Source: Rhizobium sp. BK418
GTDB lineage: Bacteria > Pseudomonadota > Alphaproteobacteria > Rhizobiales > Rhizobiaceae
Assembly (NCBI RefSeq): GCF_004341105.1
Contig: NZ_SLZK01000005.1
Coordinates: 310,001 to 374,000, forward strand
DNA: 64,000 nucleotides
Direction: 5' to 3'
Below are positions 18,499 through 26,541 of this stretch, in pieces. The position numbers were made by a program, and so were the translations under genes. The first letter of the stretch is position 1, and the number at the start of each line of letters is the position of its first letter. Below the pieces are notes generated by a model. That model did not search any database and was not told the DNA's origin. It worked only from the letters and a program-made list of their open reading frames with translations.

Positions 18499-20139
18499 TC
18501 ACTTCGAGATCGGACCTACATAGTTCGTATCGAAGCTCGGCCCCAGTTTGAAATCCTTGAGGTTCTTGCGATATCCGGCCACTTCGATCTGCTGGAAGAT
18601 GATGACGAAGGGGCTGTCGGCCAGGAACTTCTTCTGGACATCCTCGTACATGGCGGCGCGCTTTGCAGCGTCGCGTTCGAGCAACGCAGCCTTCGTCTCC
18701 TTGTCGAGCTCAGGTGCTTCCCAAGTATTGCGCCATGCAAGCGTCTTTACCGTGCCGGCATCGGAATTGTCCGGATTGGAGGTGAATGTATCCGCATTGG
18801 AGTTCGGGTCGAAATAATCCGAGCCCCACTGGCCGATATACATGTCGTGCGTACGGGCGCGGTACTTGGTCAGCGTCTGCTTGCCGTCACCGGGAATGAT
18901 TTCCATCTTTACGCCGGCCTGGGCGAGCGTCTGCTGCATCGACTCGGCAATGCCGGTGACCGGCTGCGTGTTACGCACATCCATGGTGACCGAGAAGCCA
19001 TCCGGCAGGCCGGCCTTGGCGAGCAGTTCCTTTGCCTTGGCAACGTCAAGTTTATAAGGATTGTCGTTCAGGGCGCCGAGCTGACCGGTCGGCAGGAAGG
19101 TCTGATGAATCTCGCCGATACCCTTGATGAGGGTTGCACCGATCGCGTCATAGTCGACGAGATATTTGAAGGCTTCCTGTACCTCAGGCTTCTTCAGATT
19201 CTCGTTCTTGCTGTTGAGGCTGACATAATAAATCGTGCTCTTTGGTGCATTCGTGGTCGCCAGATCCGCGTTCTTGGAAACGGCATCGAGGTCGCCCGGC
19301 TCGAGGTTACGGGCAATGTCGATATCGCCGGCTTCGAGCGCCAGGCGCTGGGCAGAACTTTCCTTCATGTAGCGGTAAATGACGCGGTTAAGCTTTGCCT
19401 TCTCACCGTAATAGTTGTCGTTGCGCTCCATGACGACGACTTCATTGGCGCGCCATTCACGCAGCTTATAGGCGCCGGAGCCGGCATAATTCGTCTTCAG
19501 CCATTCATTGCCAAAGTCGTTGTCGTACTTGTGGTCGGCATCGACGGTAACGGACTTCACATGGTCCATGACCAGCTTCTTGTCGACGACGGAAGCGACG
19601 GTCGCCGTCAGGCAGTTCAGCACGAAGCTCGGTGCGTATGGCTTATCGACGGTGAAGGTGAAAGTCGTGGGATCGACGGCCTTTGCCTTTTCAGTGACGT
19701 TGCCGCCGGTCAGACCGAACTGGGTGAGGATGAAGGCCGGGCTCTTATCGAGCTTGACGGCACGCTCGAAGGACCAGGCAACATCTTCAGCGGTGATCGG
19801 GTTGCCAGAAGCAAACTTCAGACCAGGCTTCAGCTTGAACGTATAGGTCAGGCCGTCATCGGAAACGGTCCAGCTGTCGGCGAGGTCGCCTTTGACCTTC
19901 GATGTGTCGTTCATGTCGAGGCGGACGAGAAGGCTATAGGTGTTGCTGGTGACCTCAGCTGTCGAAAGCTCGAAAGCCTCGCCCGGGTCCATCGAGATAA
20001 TGTCGTCGATGGCGAAGCCTTCGACGAGCGTGTCCTTCGGCGTCTCTGCAAAGGCAGCAGGTGCTGCCACTGTCAGGAGCGAAAGGGCAGCCCCGGCGGA
20101 AAGAAGGCGGAAGCTGCGGTTCAGTTTGGTAATCATCAT
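18499..20139 (-). CDS. Peptide-type ABC importer periplasmic binding protein (SBP family 5)
   Basis: This 546-residue secreted receptor delivers substrate to the DppBC-like permease. A Sec signal peptide is clear: MMITKLNR, a hydrophobic core, then cleavage after PAAFA. The mature part fits SBP family 5, with LADSWTVSDDGLTYTFKLKP and GNPITAEDVAWSFERAV as the family hallmark near the N terminus. A GGGGAA-type ribosome binding site precedes the tandem ATG codons at 20139/20136. The gene lies 45 bases after the M19 dipeptidase gene on the same strand. Family 5 proteins bind di- and oligopeptides, opines or other small molecules; the dipeptidase partner favours a dipeptide here, as an inference. 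Confidence 0.92.
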   Translation of the reverse strand: MMITKLNRSFRLLSAGAALSLLTVAAPAAFAETPKDTLVEGFAIDDIISMDPGEAFELSTAEVTSNTYSLLVRLDMNDTSKVKGDLADSWTVSDDGLTYTFKLKPGLKFASGNPITAEDVAWSFERAVKLDKSPAFILTQFGLTGGNVTEKAKAVDPTTFTFTVDKPYAPSFVLNCLTATVASVVDKKLVMDHVKSVTVDADHKYDNDFGNEWLKTNYAGSGAYKLREWRANEVVVMERNDNYYGEKAKLNRVIYRYMKESSAQRLALEAGDIDIARNLEPGDLDAVSKNADLATTNAPKSTIYYVSLNSKNENLKKPEVQEAFKYLVDYDAIGATLIKGIGEIHQTFLPTGQLGALNDNPYKLDVAKAKELLAKAGLPDGFSVTMDVRNTQPVTGIAESMQQTLAQAGVKMEIIPGDGKQTLTKYRARTHDMYIGQWGSDYFDPNSNADTFTSNPDNSDAGTVKTLAWRNTWEAPELDKETKAALLERDAAKRAAMYEDVQKKFLADSPFVIIFQQIEVAGYRKNLKDFKLGPSFDTNYVGPISK

Positions 20140-20184
20140 GGTCTGTTCCCCTGTTCTTGATTGATTACAAAGTCTTATTTGGCT

Positions 20185-21243
20185 TTAAGCGTCCTCTTCC
20201 CTCCACGCCTTAGCCAAGATGCGAAGCCAGTTTTCGCTGGCCATTTTCGTCAATTCCTCCGCACCATAGCCAGCTTGCCGGAGAGCGGCAATCAGCTTCT
20301 GATTACCCGCGGCATCGCCGATTTCCTCCGGGATCGTCGCGCCGTCAAAGTCCGAACCGAGCGCTACGCAATCGATTCCGACGCGGTTCACCAGATAGTC
20401 GATATGGCGGATCATGTCGGAAAGCGGCGTGTCCGCATCGGAGCGGCCGTCCGGACGCAGCATAGCCGTCGCATAATTTACGCCAACGAGGCCACGGCGC
20501 TCGCGGATCGCATCGAGCTGCCTGTCGGTGAGATTGCGGGCGACGGGCGTCAAAGCGTGCGCATTGGAATGGCTGGCAACAAGCGGCTGGTCGCTCGCCT
20601 TCTCGACATCCCAGAAACCTTTCTCGGTAATATGGGCAAGGTCGATCATGATGCCGAGGCGGTTGCACTCGCGCACCAGCGCGAAGCCAGCTTCCGTCAG
20701 GCCCGGCGCGGTATCCGGCGAACTCGGGAAGGCAAAGGGTACGCCATGACCGAAGATATTGTGCCGGCTCCAGACCGGGCCGAGCGAACGCAAACCGGCG
20801 GCATAAAAGATCTCGAGCGCGGCAAGATCGGCCCCAATAGCCTCACATCCTTCGATATGCATGACCGCGGCGAAGATGCCGTCGGCCATTGCCTTGCGGA
20901 TATCCTTCACCGAGCGGCAGAGACGCCAGGCGCCGGCGTGATCGAGCCTCAGCGCAATCGCCGCCATTTCAGTGGCGATGGCGAGCGAAGGCAGCGGATC
21001 GAGAGGAGTCGCGAGCGGTGTCGCATAATGGCCGTTGGCATCAGGATCGGCAAAAACCAGATCACCCGAGGGAATGTAGATGGCGCAAAGACCACCAGCC
21101 AGTCCGCCGGCCTTTGACCGCGGAGCGTCTATATGGCCTGCAGTCGTACCGTCAGCGAATTCCGCGACAGGATCATTTCCGTCTTTCGCATGGGACCAGA
21201 GTCGAAGGAGAACGTCGTTATGGCCGTCGAATACGAGTTGCAT
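20185..21243 (-). CDS. Membrane dipeptidase family protein (peptidase M19)
   Basis: This 352-residue TIM-barrel metallohydrolase resembles renal dipeptidase and cleaves dipeptides, often with a D-residue. Metal ligands are visible in order: HND (DGHNDVLLRLW) at the N terminus, the bridging Glu in MHIEGCEAIG, and His residues in SHSNAHAL, followed by the conserved RNLTD and GSDFDG motifs. The ATG at 21243 is chosen because AGGAAAG sits about 5 bases upstream; the longer frame from 21285 lacks such a site. No signal peptide is present, so it acts in the cytoplasm. As the first gene of the operon that also encodes a peptide ABC importer, it likely hydrolyses the imported peptide. Confidence 0.92.
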   Translation of the reverse strand: MQLVFDGHNDVLLRLWSHAKDGNDPVAEFADGTTAGHIDAPRSKAGGLAGGLCAIYIPSGDLVFADPDANGHYATPLATPLDPLPSLAIATEMAAIALRLDHAGAWRLCRSVKDIRKAMADGIFAAVMHIEGCEAIGADLAALEIFYAAGLRSLGPVWSRHNIFGHGVPFAFPSSPDTAPGLTEAGFALVRECNRLGIMIDLAHITEKGFWDVEKASDQPLVASHSNAHALTPVARNLTDRQLDAIRERRGLVGVNYATAMLRPDGRSDADTPLSDMIRHIDYLVNRVGIDCVALGSDFDGATIPEEIGDAAGNQKLIAALRQAGYGAEELTKMASENWLRILAKAWREEDA

Positions 21244-21454
21244 CTGCTTTCCTGCGCTGCCCGAACGGGCGGATCGAAGCGGCAAGAATAGAAAAGCTGG
21301 CGGAAAGCGCCACCTATTTTTTTACAAATGCGCAATGTGGAAATCATGCAATTTTGCGGTGCAAAAGGGCGGCGCCGCAGATACCTTGCATACCCCGTTC
21401 CGCAGGCTCAATCATCGCAGAATGTCTTTTCTGCCAATGATCTGAAAGAACCAG

Positions 21455-22016
21455 ATGATTGACGAAGTTTTCCAGGCATTTGTTCGACAATACCCGGATG
21501 CCAAGCTGACGGCGGCAGACCAGCCCTTGCCGGAAGCCGATTTTAAGGCGCAGAAACACAAGCACTTTTCCCGTCGGGCGTTGGGCGGAGCGATCGGCAT
21601 CATCCACAATGCCAGAGGTCAAATCGTGCTCGCGAAGAGAAGCGGCATGCACGCGGGCTGGTCTCTACCGGGTGGAACGGTTGAAGAAGGCGAGGATTTT
21701 TCAATCGCATTTCGCCGCGAGATATCGGAGGAGATTGGCGTGTCCTTTGGATGACGTCGATCTGATCGAACTCGAGCGAAAAAGGTTTGTTTCACCGAAA
21801 GGCGAAACCTTTGCCTTCCTGCTTGCCGTTTTTGAAGCGCGTATAAGTGAGGAAGAACTGCCCGAACCGACCCATCACGCACTCGCTGAGGGGCTGGAAA
21901 TCGCGCTCTTCTACCCGGCCGATATTCTTCACAAGATGATTCTCGGGGATCGCCAGAAACTCACGAGCCACCTGGAGATATCCGGCCCTCATTGTGATCC
22001 CTACCATTCTCCATAA
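21455..22016 (+). pseudogene. NUDIX hydrolase, frameshifted
   Basis: The gene is read in two frames. The first (21455-21754) ends at a TGA soon after a complete NUDIX box, with GTVEEGE, then REISEEIG. The second frame continues the same fold (DDVDLIELERKRFVSPKGE...) to 22016. The shift is +1 near 21745-21755, around TCCTTTGGATGACG, as if one extra base had been added to a T run. Without it the product would be about 186 residues and resemble GDP-mannose mannosyl hydrolase-type NUDIX enzymes (N-terminal QPLPEADFKAQKHKHFSRRA). This may be a true recent inactivation, a sequencing error, or less likely a recoding site. Confidence 0.75.
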
Positions 22017-22017
22017 A

Positions 22018-22040
22018 CAGGGGCCGAGGCCCCTTTCCGG
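22018..22040. terminator. Possible bidirectional terminator between NUDIX gene and sugar ABC permease
   Basis: AGGGGCC and GGCCCCT form a tight inverted repeat (22019-22034) in the short gap between two convergent genes. The following TTTCC on the plus strand is a weak T tract. Confidence 0.4.
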
Positions 22041-22041
22041 T

Positions 22042-23067
22042 TCAGTGCTTGGTGCGCTTCTTCTGTCTGTAGACGTCGACGACCACTGCCGCGACGATGA
22101 TGACGCCTTTGACGATCTCTTGGTAGTAGGCATCGATCCTGAGGAAAGTGAAGCCGGAGGTCATGACACCGAGGATGACGGTGCCGATGACTGTACCGGT
22201 GATGCGCCCGACACCGCCAGTGAGCGAGGTACCGCCGATGACGGTCGCAGCGATCGCATCGAGTTCATACCCGACACCCATGCTGGCCTGCGCGGTTTCT
22301 GCGCGCGCCGCGGTGACGATACCGGCAAGACCAGCAAGCAATCCGGCGATTACGTAGACCTTGACGAGATGTGCCTCGATATTGATGCCGGAAACGCGCG
22401 CGGCCTGTGGATTCGCGCCGATCGCATAGGTGAACTTTCCGTAGCGCGTGTAGCGCAGCGCAATATGGAAGATCATCGCGACAACGAGAAAGACGACGAC
22501 CGGCCATGCCTTGGTTCCGATGAAATGGAACTGTTCGGTAATCCCGGAAACCGGCTGCCCCTTGGTATACCACTTCGCAACACCTCTCGCCGACACGAAC
22601 ATGCCGAGCGTCGCGATGAACGGCGGGATTTTCGTGTAGGCGATAAGCGAGCCGTTTATGAGGCCGGCGACCGCCCCGATCAACAGGCCGATCATGATCG
22701 GTACGAGCGCCGGCAGGTCTGTCAGCGAGGGAAAAACGGCCCGACCCCAAGTGGAGGACTGGGCAAAGCTCGTCGCGATCATCGCTGTCATGCCGACGAC
22801 CGAGCCCGACGAAAGATCGATGCCGCCGGTGATGATGACCTGGGTGACGCCGACGGCGATGATACCGATGACGGAGACCTGCAGGATCATGATCGTCAGG
22901 CGCTGTGAATTCAGGAGGAAGCTCTGGCCGATGAACAGCCAGCCCAGCACCTCATAGACCAGCGCGATGCCGACAAGCACGAGGAAGATGCTGAGCTCCG
23001 GCGGCATGCGCCGCCGCCTTGGCCGGGTTGCGAGCGGAGCCGGACTCTCTGCTGCCGTAGTATTCAT
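22042..23067 (-). CDS. Sugar ABC importer permease (RbsC-like, CUT2 family)
   Basis: This 341-residue inner-membrane permease has eight to ten hydrophobic helices. It carries the CUT2 permease signatures GTSLTGGVGRITGTVIGTV near residue 275 and TGGIDLSSGSVVGMTAMI near 90. It forms the channel of the sugar importer whose ATPase and binding protein genes lie immediately upstream on the same strand (34-base gap). It is the last gene of the three-gene operon, and a small hairpin follows. Substrate is inferred from the binding protein, not from the permease. The N terminus (NTTAAESPAPLATRPRRRRMPP) is a disordered basic tail before the first helix. Confidence 0.93.
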   Translation of the reverse strand: MNTTAAESPAPLATRPRRRRMPPELSIFLVLVGIALVYEVLGWLFIGQSFLLNSQRLTIMILQVSVIGIIAVGVTQVIITGGIDLSSGSVVGMTAMIATSFAQSSTWGRAVFPSLTDLPALVPIMIGLLIGAVAGLINGSLIAYTKIPPFIATLGMFVSARGVAKWYTKGQPVSGITEQFHFIGTKAWPVVVFLVVAMIFHIALRYTRYGKFTYAIGANPQAARVSGINIEAHLVKVYVIAGLLAGLAGIVTAARAETAQASMGVGYELDAIAATVIGGTSLTGGVGRITGTVIGTVILGVMTSGFTFLRIDAYYQEIVKGVIIVAAVVVDVYRQKKRTKH

Positions 23068-23100
23068 GTCAAACCTCCCTTGAGTGATCGCAGGCGCGCA

Positions 23101-24642
23101 TCACTGCGCAGCCAGTTCCATCACCTTGATCTGCGTTGCTTCATCGCGATTGAGGAAACCGGTCACGCGCCCTTCATGCATGACCATGATGCGGTCGCTC
23201 ATGCCGAGCACTTCCGGCATCTCCGACGAGATCATGATGATCGCGACGCCGTTACGCGCCATTTCGGTGACCAGCCGGTGAATTTCCGCCTTGGCGCCGA
23301 CATCGATGCCGCGCGTCGGCTCATCGAGGATCAGAATCTTCGGATGGGTGAGCAGCCAGCGCCCGATCAGCACCTTCTGCTGATTGCCGCCCGAGAGATT
23401 CTCGACGCGCTCGTAAAGATTGGGCGTTTTCACGCGCAGCCTTTTCGCCATGTCTTCACAGGTCGCCTCGATGGCACCCTGCTGCACGAAGCCGGCCTTG
23501 ACAAATCTGTCCTGCAGGACGGCGATCTGCATATTCTCCAGAATATCGAGGATTAGCAAGCACCCCGTATCTTTCCGGTCCTCTGTCAGGAACGCCATCT
23601 GGTGGCGGATAGCCTCGGTCGGCGAGGAGATCGTCACCGGCTTGCCGAAAAGCTCGATCGAGCCGGAGCTTGCCGGGGTCACCCCGAAAAGCGTTTCAGC
23701 GACGTTCGACCGTCCGGAGCCGACAAGACCGGCCACGCCGAGAATCTCGCCGGCTCTCACGTCAAAGGAAACGTCGCGGAAAACCTTGTTGAGGCAGAGA
23801 TCCTTGACGGAGAGCACGACCTCGCCGATCGGCACCTCTTCCTTGGGGAACATCTGGGTGATTTCGCGCCCGACCATCATGCGGATGATGTCGTCGCGAG
23901 TGACCTCGGTCGAGGCATGCGTGCCGATATAGCGGCCGTCGCGGAAGACGGAAAACTCGTCGGCGATCTCGAAGAGCTCATTCATCTTATGGGTGATGTA
24001 GACGATGCCGATACCCTGAGCTCTCAGATCGCGGATGATACGGAAAAGATGCTCGACTTCACGCTCGGTCAGCGCAGAGGTCGGTTCGTCCATGATGAGG
24101 ACATCGGAATTGTAGGAAACCGCCTTGGCGATCTCGACCATCTGCCGGTTGGCGACCGAAAGGTACCGGACCTCGATATCGGGATCGATCGCGATATTGA
24201 GCCGGTCAAACAGTTCTTCGGTCATGCGATGCATCACGCCGTGATCGACGAAGCCGAAACGGTTCTTGGGCTCGCGGCGAATCCAGATGTTTTCCGCGAC
24301 TGTCATGAATGGCATCAGGTTCAGTTCCTGATGGATCATGGCAATACCGTTCTCTAGCGCATCGAGCGGAGATTTCAGACGTATCTCGACCCCTTTCAGG
24401 CGGATATCGCCCTTGTCGGGCGTGTAGATGCCGGCCAGAATCTTCATCAGCGTCGATTTGCCGGCGCCGTTTTCGCCCATCAGCGCATGCACGGAGGCCC
24501 GTTTCAGCCGGAACTGGACGTCGTCAAGCGCGATGACACCAGGAAATTCCTTGCGAACGCCCTCGGCGCTCAAGAGATATTCCGCATTCGGAATTGCGCC
24601 GCTTGCGCGCACGGCGGCCATGGTTGTCGGGCTGACGGCCAT
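23101..24642 (-). CDS. Sugar ABC importer ATPase, tandem domains (RbsA/MglA-like)
   Basis: This 513-residue ATPase has two fused ABC domains, as is standard for CUT2 sugar importers. The first shows Walker A GENGAGKST near residue 56 and Walker B VLIMDEPTSALTE. The second has a degenerate Walker A (GLVGSGRS), a clear signature LSGGNQQK and Walker B ILILDEPTRGID. This asymmetric pattern is normal for RbsA/MglA. It energises the permease encoded 34 bases downstream and lies 69 bases after the binding-protein gene. The N-terminal segment before the first domain (SPTTMAAVRASGAIPNAEYL) is slightly longer than in RbsA of E. coli. Confidence 0.94.
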   Translation of the reverse strand: MAVSPTTMAAVRASGAIPNAEYLLSAEGVRKEFPGVIALDDVQFRLKRASVHALMGENGAGKSTLMKILAGIYTPDKGDIRLKGVEIRLKSPLDALENGIAMIHQELNLMPFMTVAENIWIRREPKNRFGFVDHGVMHRMTEELFDRLNIAIDPDIEVRYLSVANRQMVEIAKAVSYNSDVLIMDEPTSALTEREVEHLFRIIRDLRAQGIGIVYITHKMNELFEIADEFSVFRDGRYIGTHASTEVTRDDIIRMMVGREITQMFPKEEVPIGEVVLSVKDLCLNKVFRDVSFDVRAGEILGVAGLVGSGRSNVAETLFGVTPASSGSIELFGKPVTISSPTEAIRHQMAFLTEDRKDTGCLLILDILENMQIAVLQDRFVKAGFVQQGAIEATCEDMAKRLRVKTPNLYERVENLSGGNQQKVLIGRWLLTHPKILILDEPTRGIDVGAKAEIHRLVTEMARNGVAIIMISSEMPEVLGMSDRIMVMHEGRVTGFLNRDEATQIKVMELAAQ

Positions 24643-24711
24643 ATCATCTCCTCCGGATACGGACAGGCGGAAAGGATGCGGGCAGAGCCCGCATCCTGCT
24701 TGGCATTTGCC

Positions 24712-25641
24712 TCAGTTCTTGGCGACGAAGTCCTTGACGTTGGCAGGCGTGACGAGCTGGAAGGGAATGTAGACCTTCTTCTCGACCTTTTCGCCCTTGG
24801 CAATCGCGAGCGCCGTATCGAGCGCGCCCTTACCCTGCCCGGCCGCGTCCTGGAAGACGGTGACGTCGAGATCGCCCGCCTGCATGGCGGCAAGCGCGTC
24901 CTGCGTGGCGTCGACGCCGCCGATGACGATCTTGCTCATGTCCTTGCCGGCCGCCTTGAGCGCCTGGATGGCGCCGATCGCCATTTCGTCGTTATTGGAG
25001 ATCACGGCGTCGAACTCGATACCGCTGGAGAGCCAGTTGGTCATCAGGTCGGCACCTTGGGTGCGGTCCCAGTTTGCCGTCTGCTCTTCGACGATCTTCA
25101 ATCCCTTGCATTCGTCCGTCTTGATCACGTCATGAACGTCCTGAGTGCGCATGCGCGCGGCCTGGTTGGAGAGCTCACCCATGATGACGACGGCATTGCC
25201 CTTGCCACCGAGGATTCGGCAGATTTCCTTGGTTTCCAGCGTGCCGGATTCCTGCTCGTTGGAAGCAACGAATGCCTGCTTGTCTGGCAGCGTATCGACG
25301 TTGACCGGCTGGCGGTTCACATAAACCAGCGGAATGCCGGCGTCAGCGGCGAGCTTCGACATCGCCGTGGTCGCATCGGTATCGACCGGGTTGACGATGA
25401 TCGCATCGACCTTTGAGGCGATGAAGTTCTGGATCTGGCTCTGCTGCTTGGAAACATCGTTTTGTGCGTCTTCGACCTGCAGGGTGACACCTTTAAGGGT
25501 CTTTGCATAATCGGTCATACCATTGCGCAAAACGGTCAAGAAATTGTCGTCGAATTTCGCCATCGAAACGCCGACCGTTTCGGCATGAGCGGCCGCCGAC
25601 ATGACGAGCGCCATCGCAGTGCCCAGGATAAGCTTTCTCAT
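24712..25641 (-). CDS. Sugar ABC importer binding protein (inositol/rhizopine type)
   Basis: This 309-residue periplasmic receptor belongs to the Peripla_BP_4 (RbsB-like) class. A signal peptide (MRKLILGTAMALVMSAAAHA) is followed by the mature ETVGVSMAKFDDNFLTVLRNG. The segments IIVNPVDTDATTAMSKLA, YVNRQPVNVD and ISNNDEMAIGAIQALKAAG resemble, from memory, inositol-binding proteins (IntA/IbpA) and the rhizopine protein MocB, so the substrate is probably myo-inositol or a related compound; that is inference. It is the first gene of its operon. TTTCCTCCAC just upstream on the plus strand supplies a strong GGAGG ribosome binding site for the minus-strand ATG. The 388-base upstream gap presumably holds the regulated promoter. 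Confidence 0.88.
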   Translation of the reverse strand: MRKLILGTAMALVMSAAAHAETVGVSMAKFDDNFLTVLRNGMTDYAKTLKGVTLQVEDAQNDVSKQQSQIQNFIASKVDAIIVNPVDTDATTAMSKLAADAGIPLVYVNRQPVNVDTLPDKQAFVASNEQESGTLETKEICRILGGKGNAVVIMGELSNQAARMRTQDVHDVIKTDECKGLKIVEEQTANWDRTQGADLMTNWLSSGIEFDAVISNNDEMAIGAIQALKAAGKDMSKIVIGGVDATQDALAAMQAGDLDVTVFQDAAGQGKGALDTALAIAKGEKVEKKVYIPFQLVTPANVKDFVAKN

Positions 25642-26030
25642 TTTATTTCCTCCACAAAGCGGTGCCCGGCTGCACCCTCCTCACGCCGGGGCCTCAGACA
25701 TCCGTCCGCAGGCCTCAAAGCCGCGCCGCCTCTCCCGTGGCGGCCCCATTAAAACGGAACAAACAAACCGTAAAATTTGTTTCGCGGAATATTCATTCCA
25801 TTTTATCGAAACGACGTCAAGCCTCTTTGCCGAATTCGGACACCATCACAGAGGGGGAAGGCTGAGCAACACGATGGACTGCGCGGATCGGTCTGTTGCA
25901 ATCCGGCCATGACGGACGGGAAACCGTCACAAGTGCTTATTGTGATCGTCGTAGAAATCCCCATCTAGTCAGCGCCAGAACAGCCCGCGCACACGGGCTG
26001 CCTGTTTGGAGATTTTTGGAGACAGGACAA
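25642..26030. promoter_or_regulatory. Upstream region of the sugar ABC operon and DUF1993 gene
   Basis: These 389 bases between divergent genes contain no supported gene. Two structures are visible: AACAAA (25758-25763) paired with TTTGTT (25776-25781) in an AT-rich block, a plausible repressor site; and a hairpin CAGCCCG...CGGGCTG at 25981-26000, close to the DUF1993 start. The function of both is inference. Confidence 0.35.
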
Positions 26031-26534
26031 ATGTCCATTTCGATGTATCGCCTTACCGTGCCCATGTTCCAGCGCGGCATTGCCAGCCTGAAAACCTACC
26101 TCGACAAGGCGGAAGCCTATGCCGAAGAAAAGAAGATCGATCCCACCATTCTCGTAAACGCGCGTCTCGCCCCGGACATGCTGCCGCTTTCCGGCCAGTA
26201 TCAGCGTGCCAGCGACAGCGCCAAATTTGCACTCTCCCGACTGACCGCAACCGACGCGCCGAAGTTCGAAGACAATGAAACCACGATCGCAGATCTGCGC
26301 GAGCGCATGGCAAAGACGGAAGCCTATCTCGCCAGCTTCTCGCCGCAGGCTTTGGAAGGCAGCGACGTCAGGGATATCACCATACCTGGCCGCAATAGTT
26401 CGGTCGTGCCGGGCATCGAATATGTCGCGCTCTTCGCGCTGCCGAACTTTTATTTCCACGTGACGACGGCTCATGCCATCCTGCGCAATCAGGGTGCGCC
26501 GGTTGGCAAGCGGGATTTCCTCGGAAATTTCTGA
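26031..26534 (+). CDS. DUF1993 domain protein
   Basis: This 167-residue soluble protein matches the DUF1993 family, which is thought to adopt a DinB-like four-helix bundle. Family hallmarks are visible: an N-terminal YRLTVPMFQRGIASLKTYLDKAEAYA helix pair, then the RLAPDMLPLSGQYQRASD block, and C-terminal PNFYFHVTTAHAILRNQG, GKRDFLG. The ATG at 26031 is chosen over the upstream frame (25896) because family alignment starts here and GGACAA precedes it. Biochemical function is unknown. The gene stands alone on the plus strand with a terminator overlapping the end of the convergent sulfatase gene. Both His residues of the VTTAH segment could bind metal by analogy with DinB-like folds, which is speculative. 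Confidence 0.85.
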   Translation: MSISMYRLTVPMFQRGIASLKTYLDKAEAYAEEKKIDPTILVNARLAPDMLPLSGQYQRASDSAKFALSRLTATDAPKFEDNETTIADLRERMAKTEAYLASFSPQALEGSDVRDITIPGRNSSVVPGIEYVALFALPNFYFHVTTAHAILRNQGAPVGKRDFLGNF

Positions 26535-26541
26535 TGCCCGA

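Noticed and set aside
17815..20160. 781-codon plus-strand frame opposite the permease and binding-protein genes
   Set aside because: Long open antisense frames are common in high-GC DNA. The minus-strand genes have signal peptides, ABC motifs and overlaps; this frame has none.
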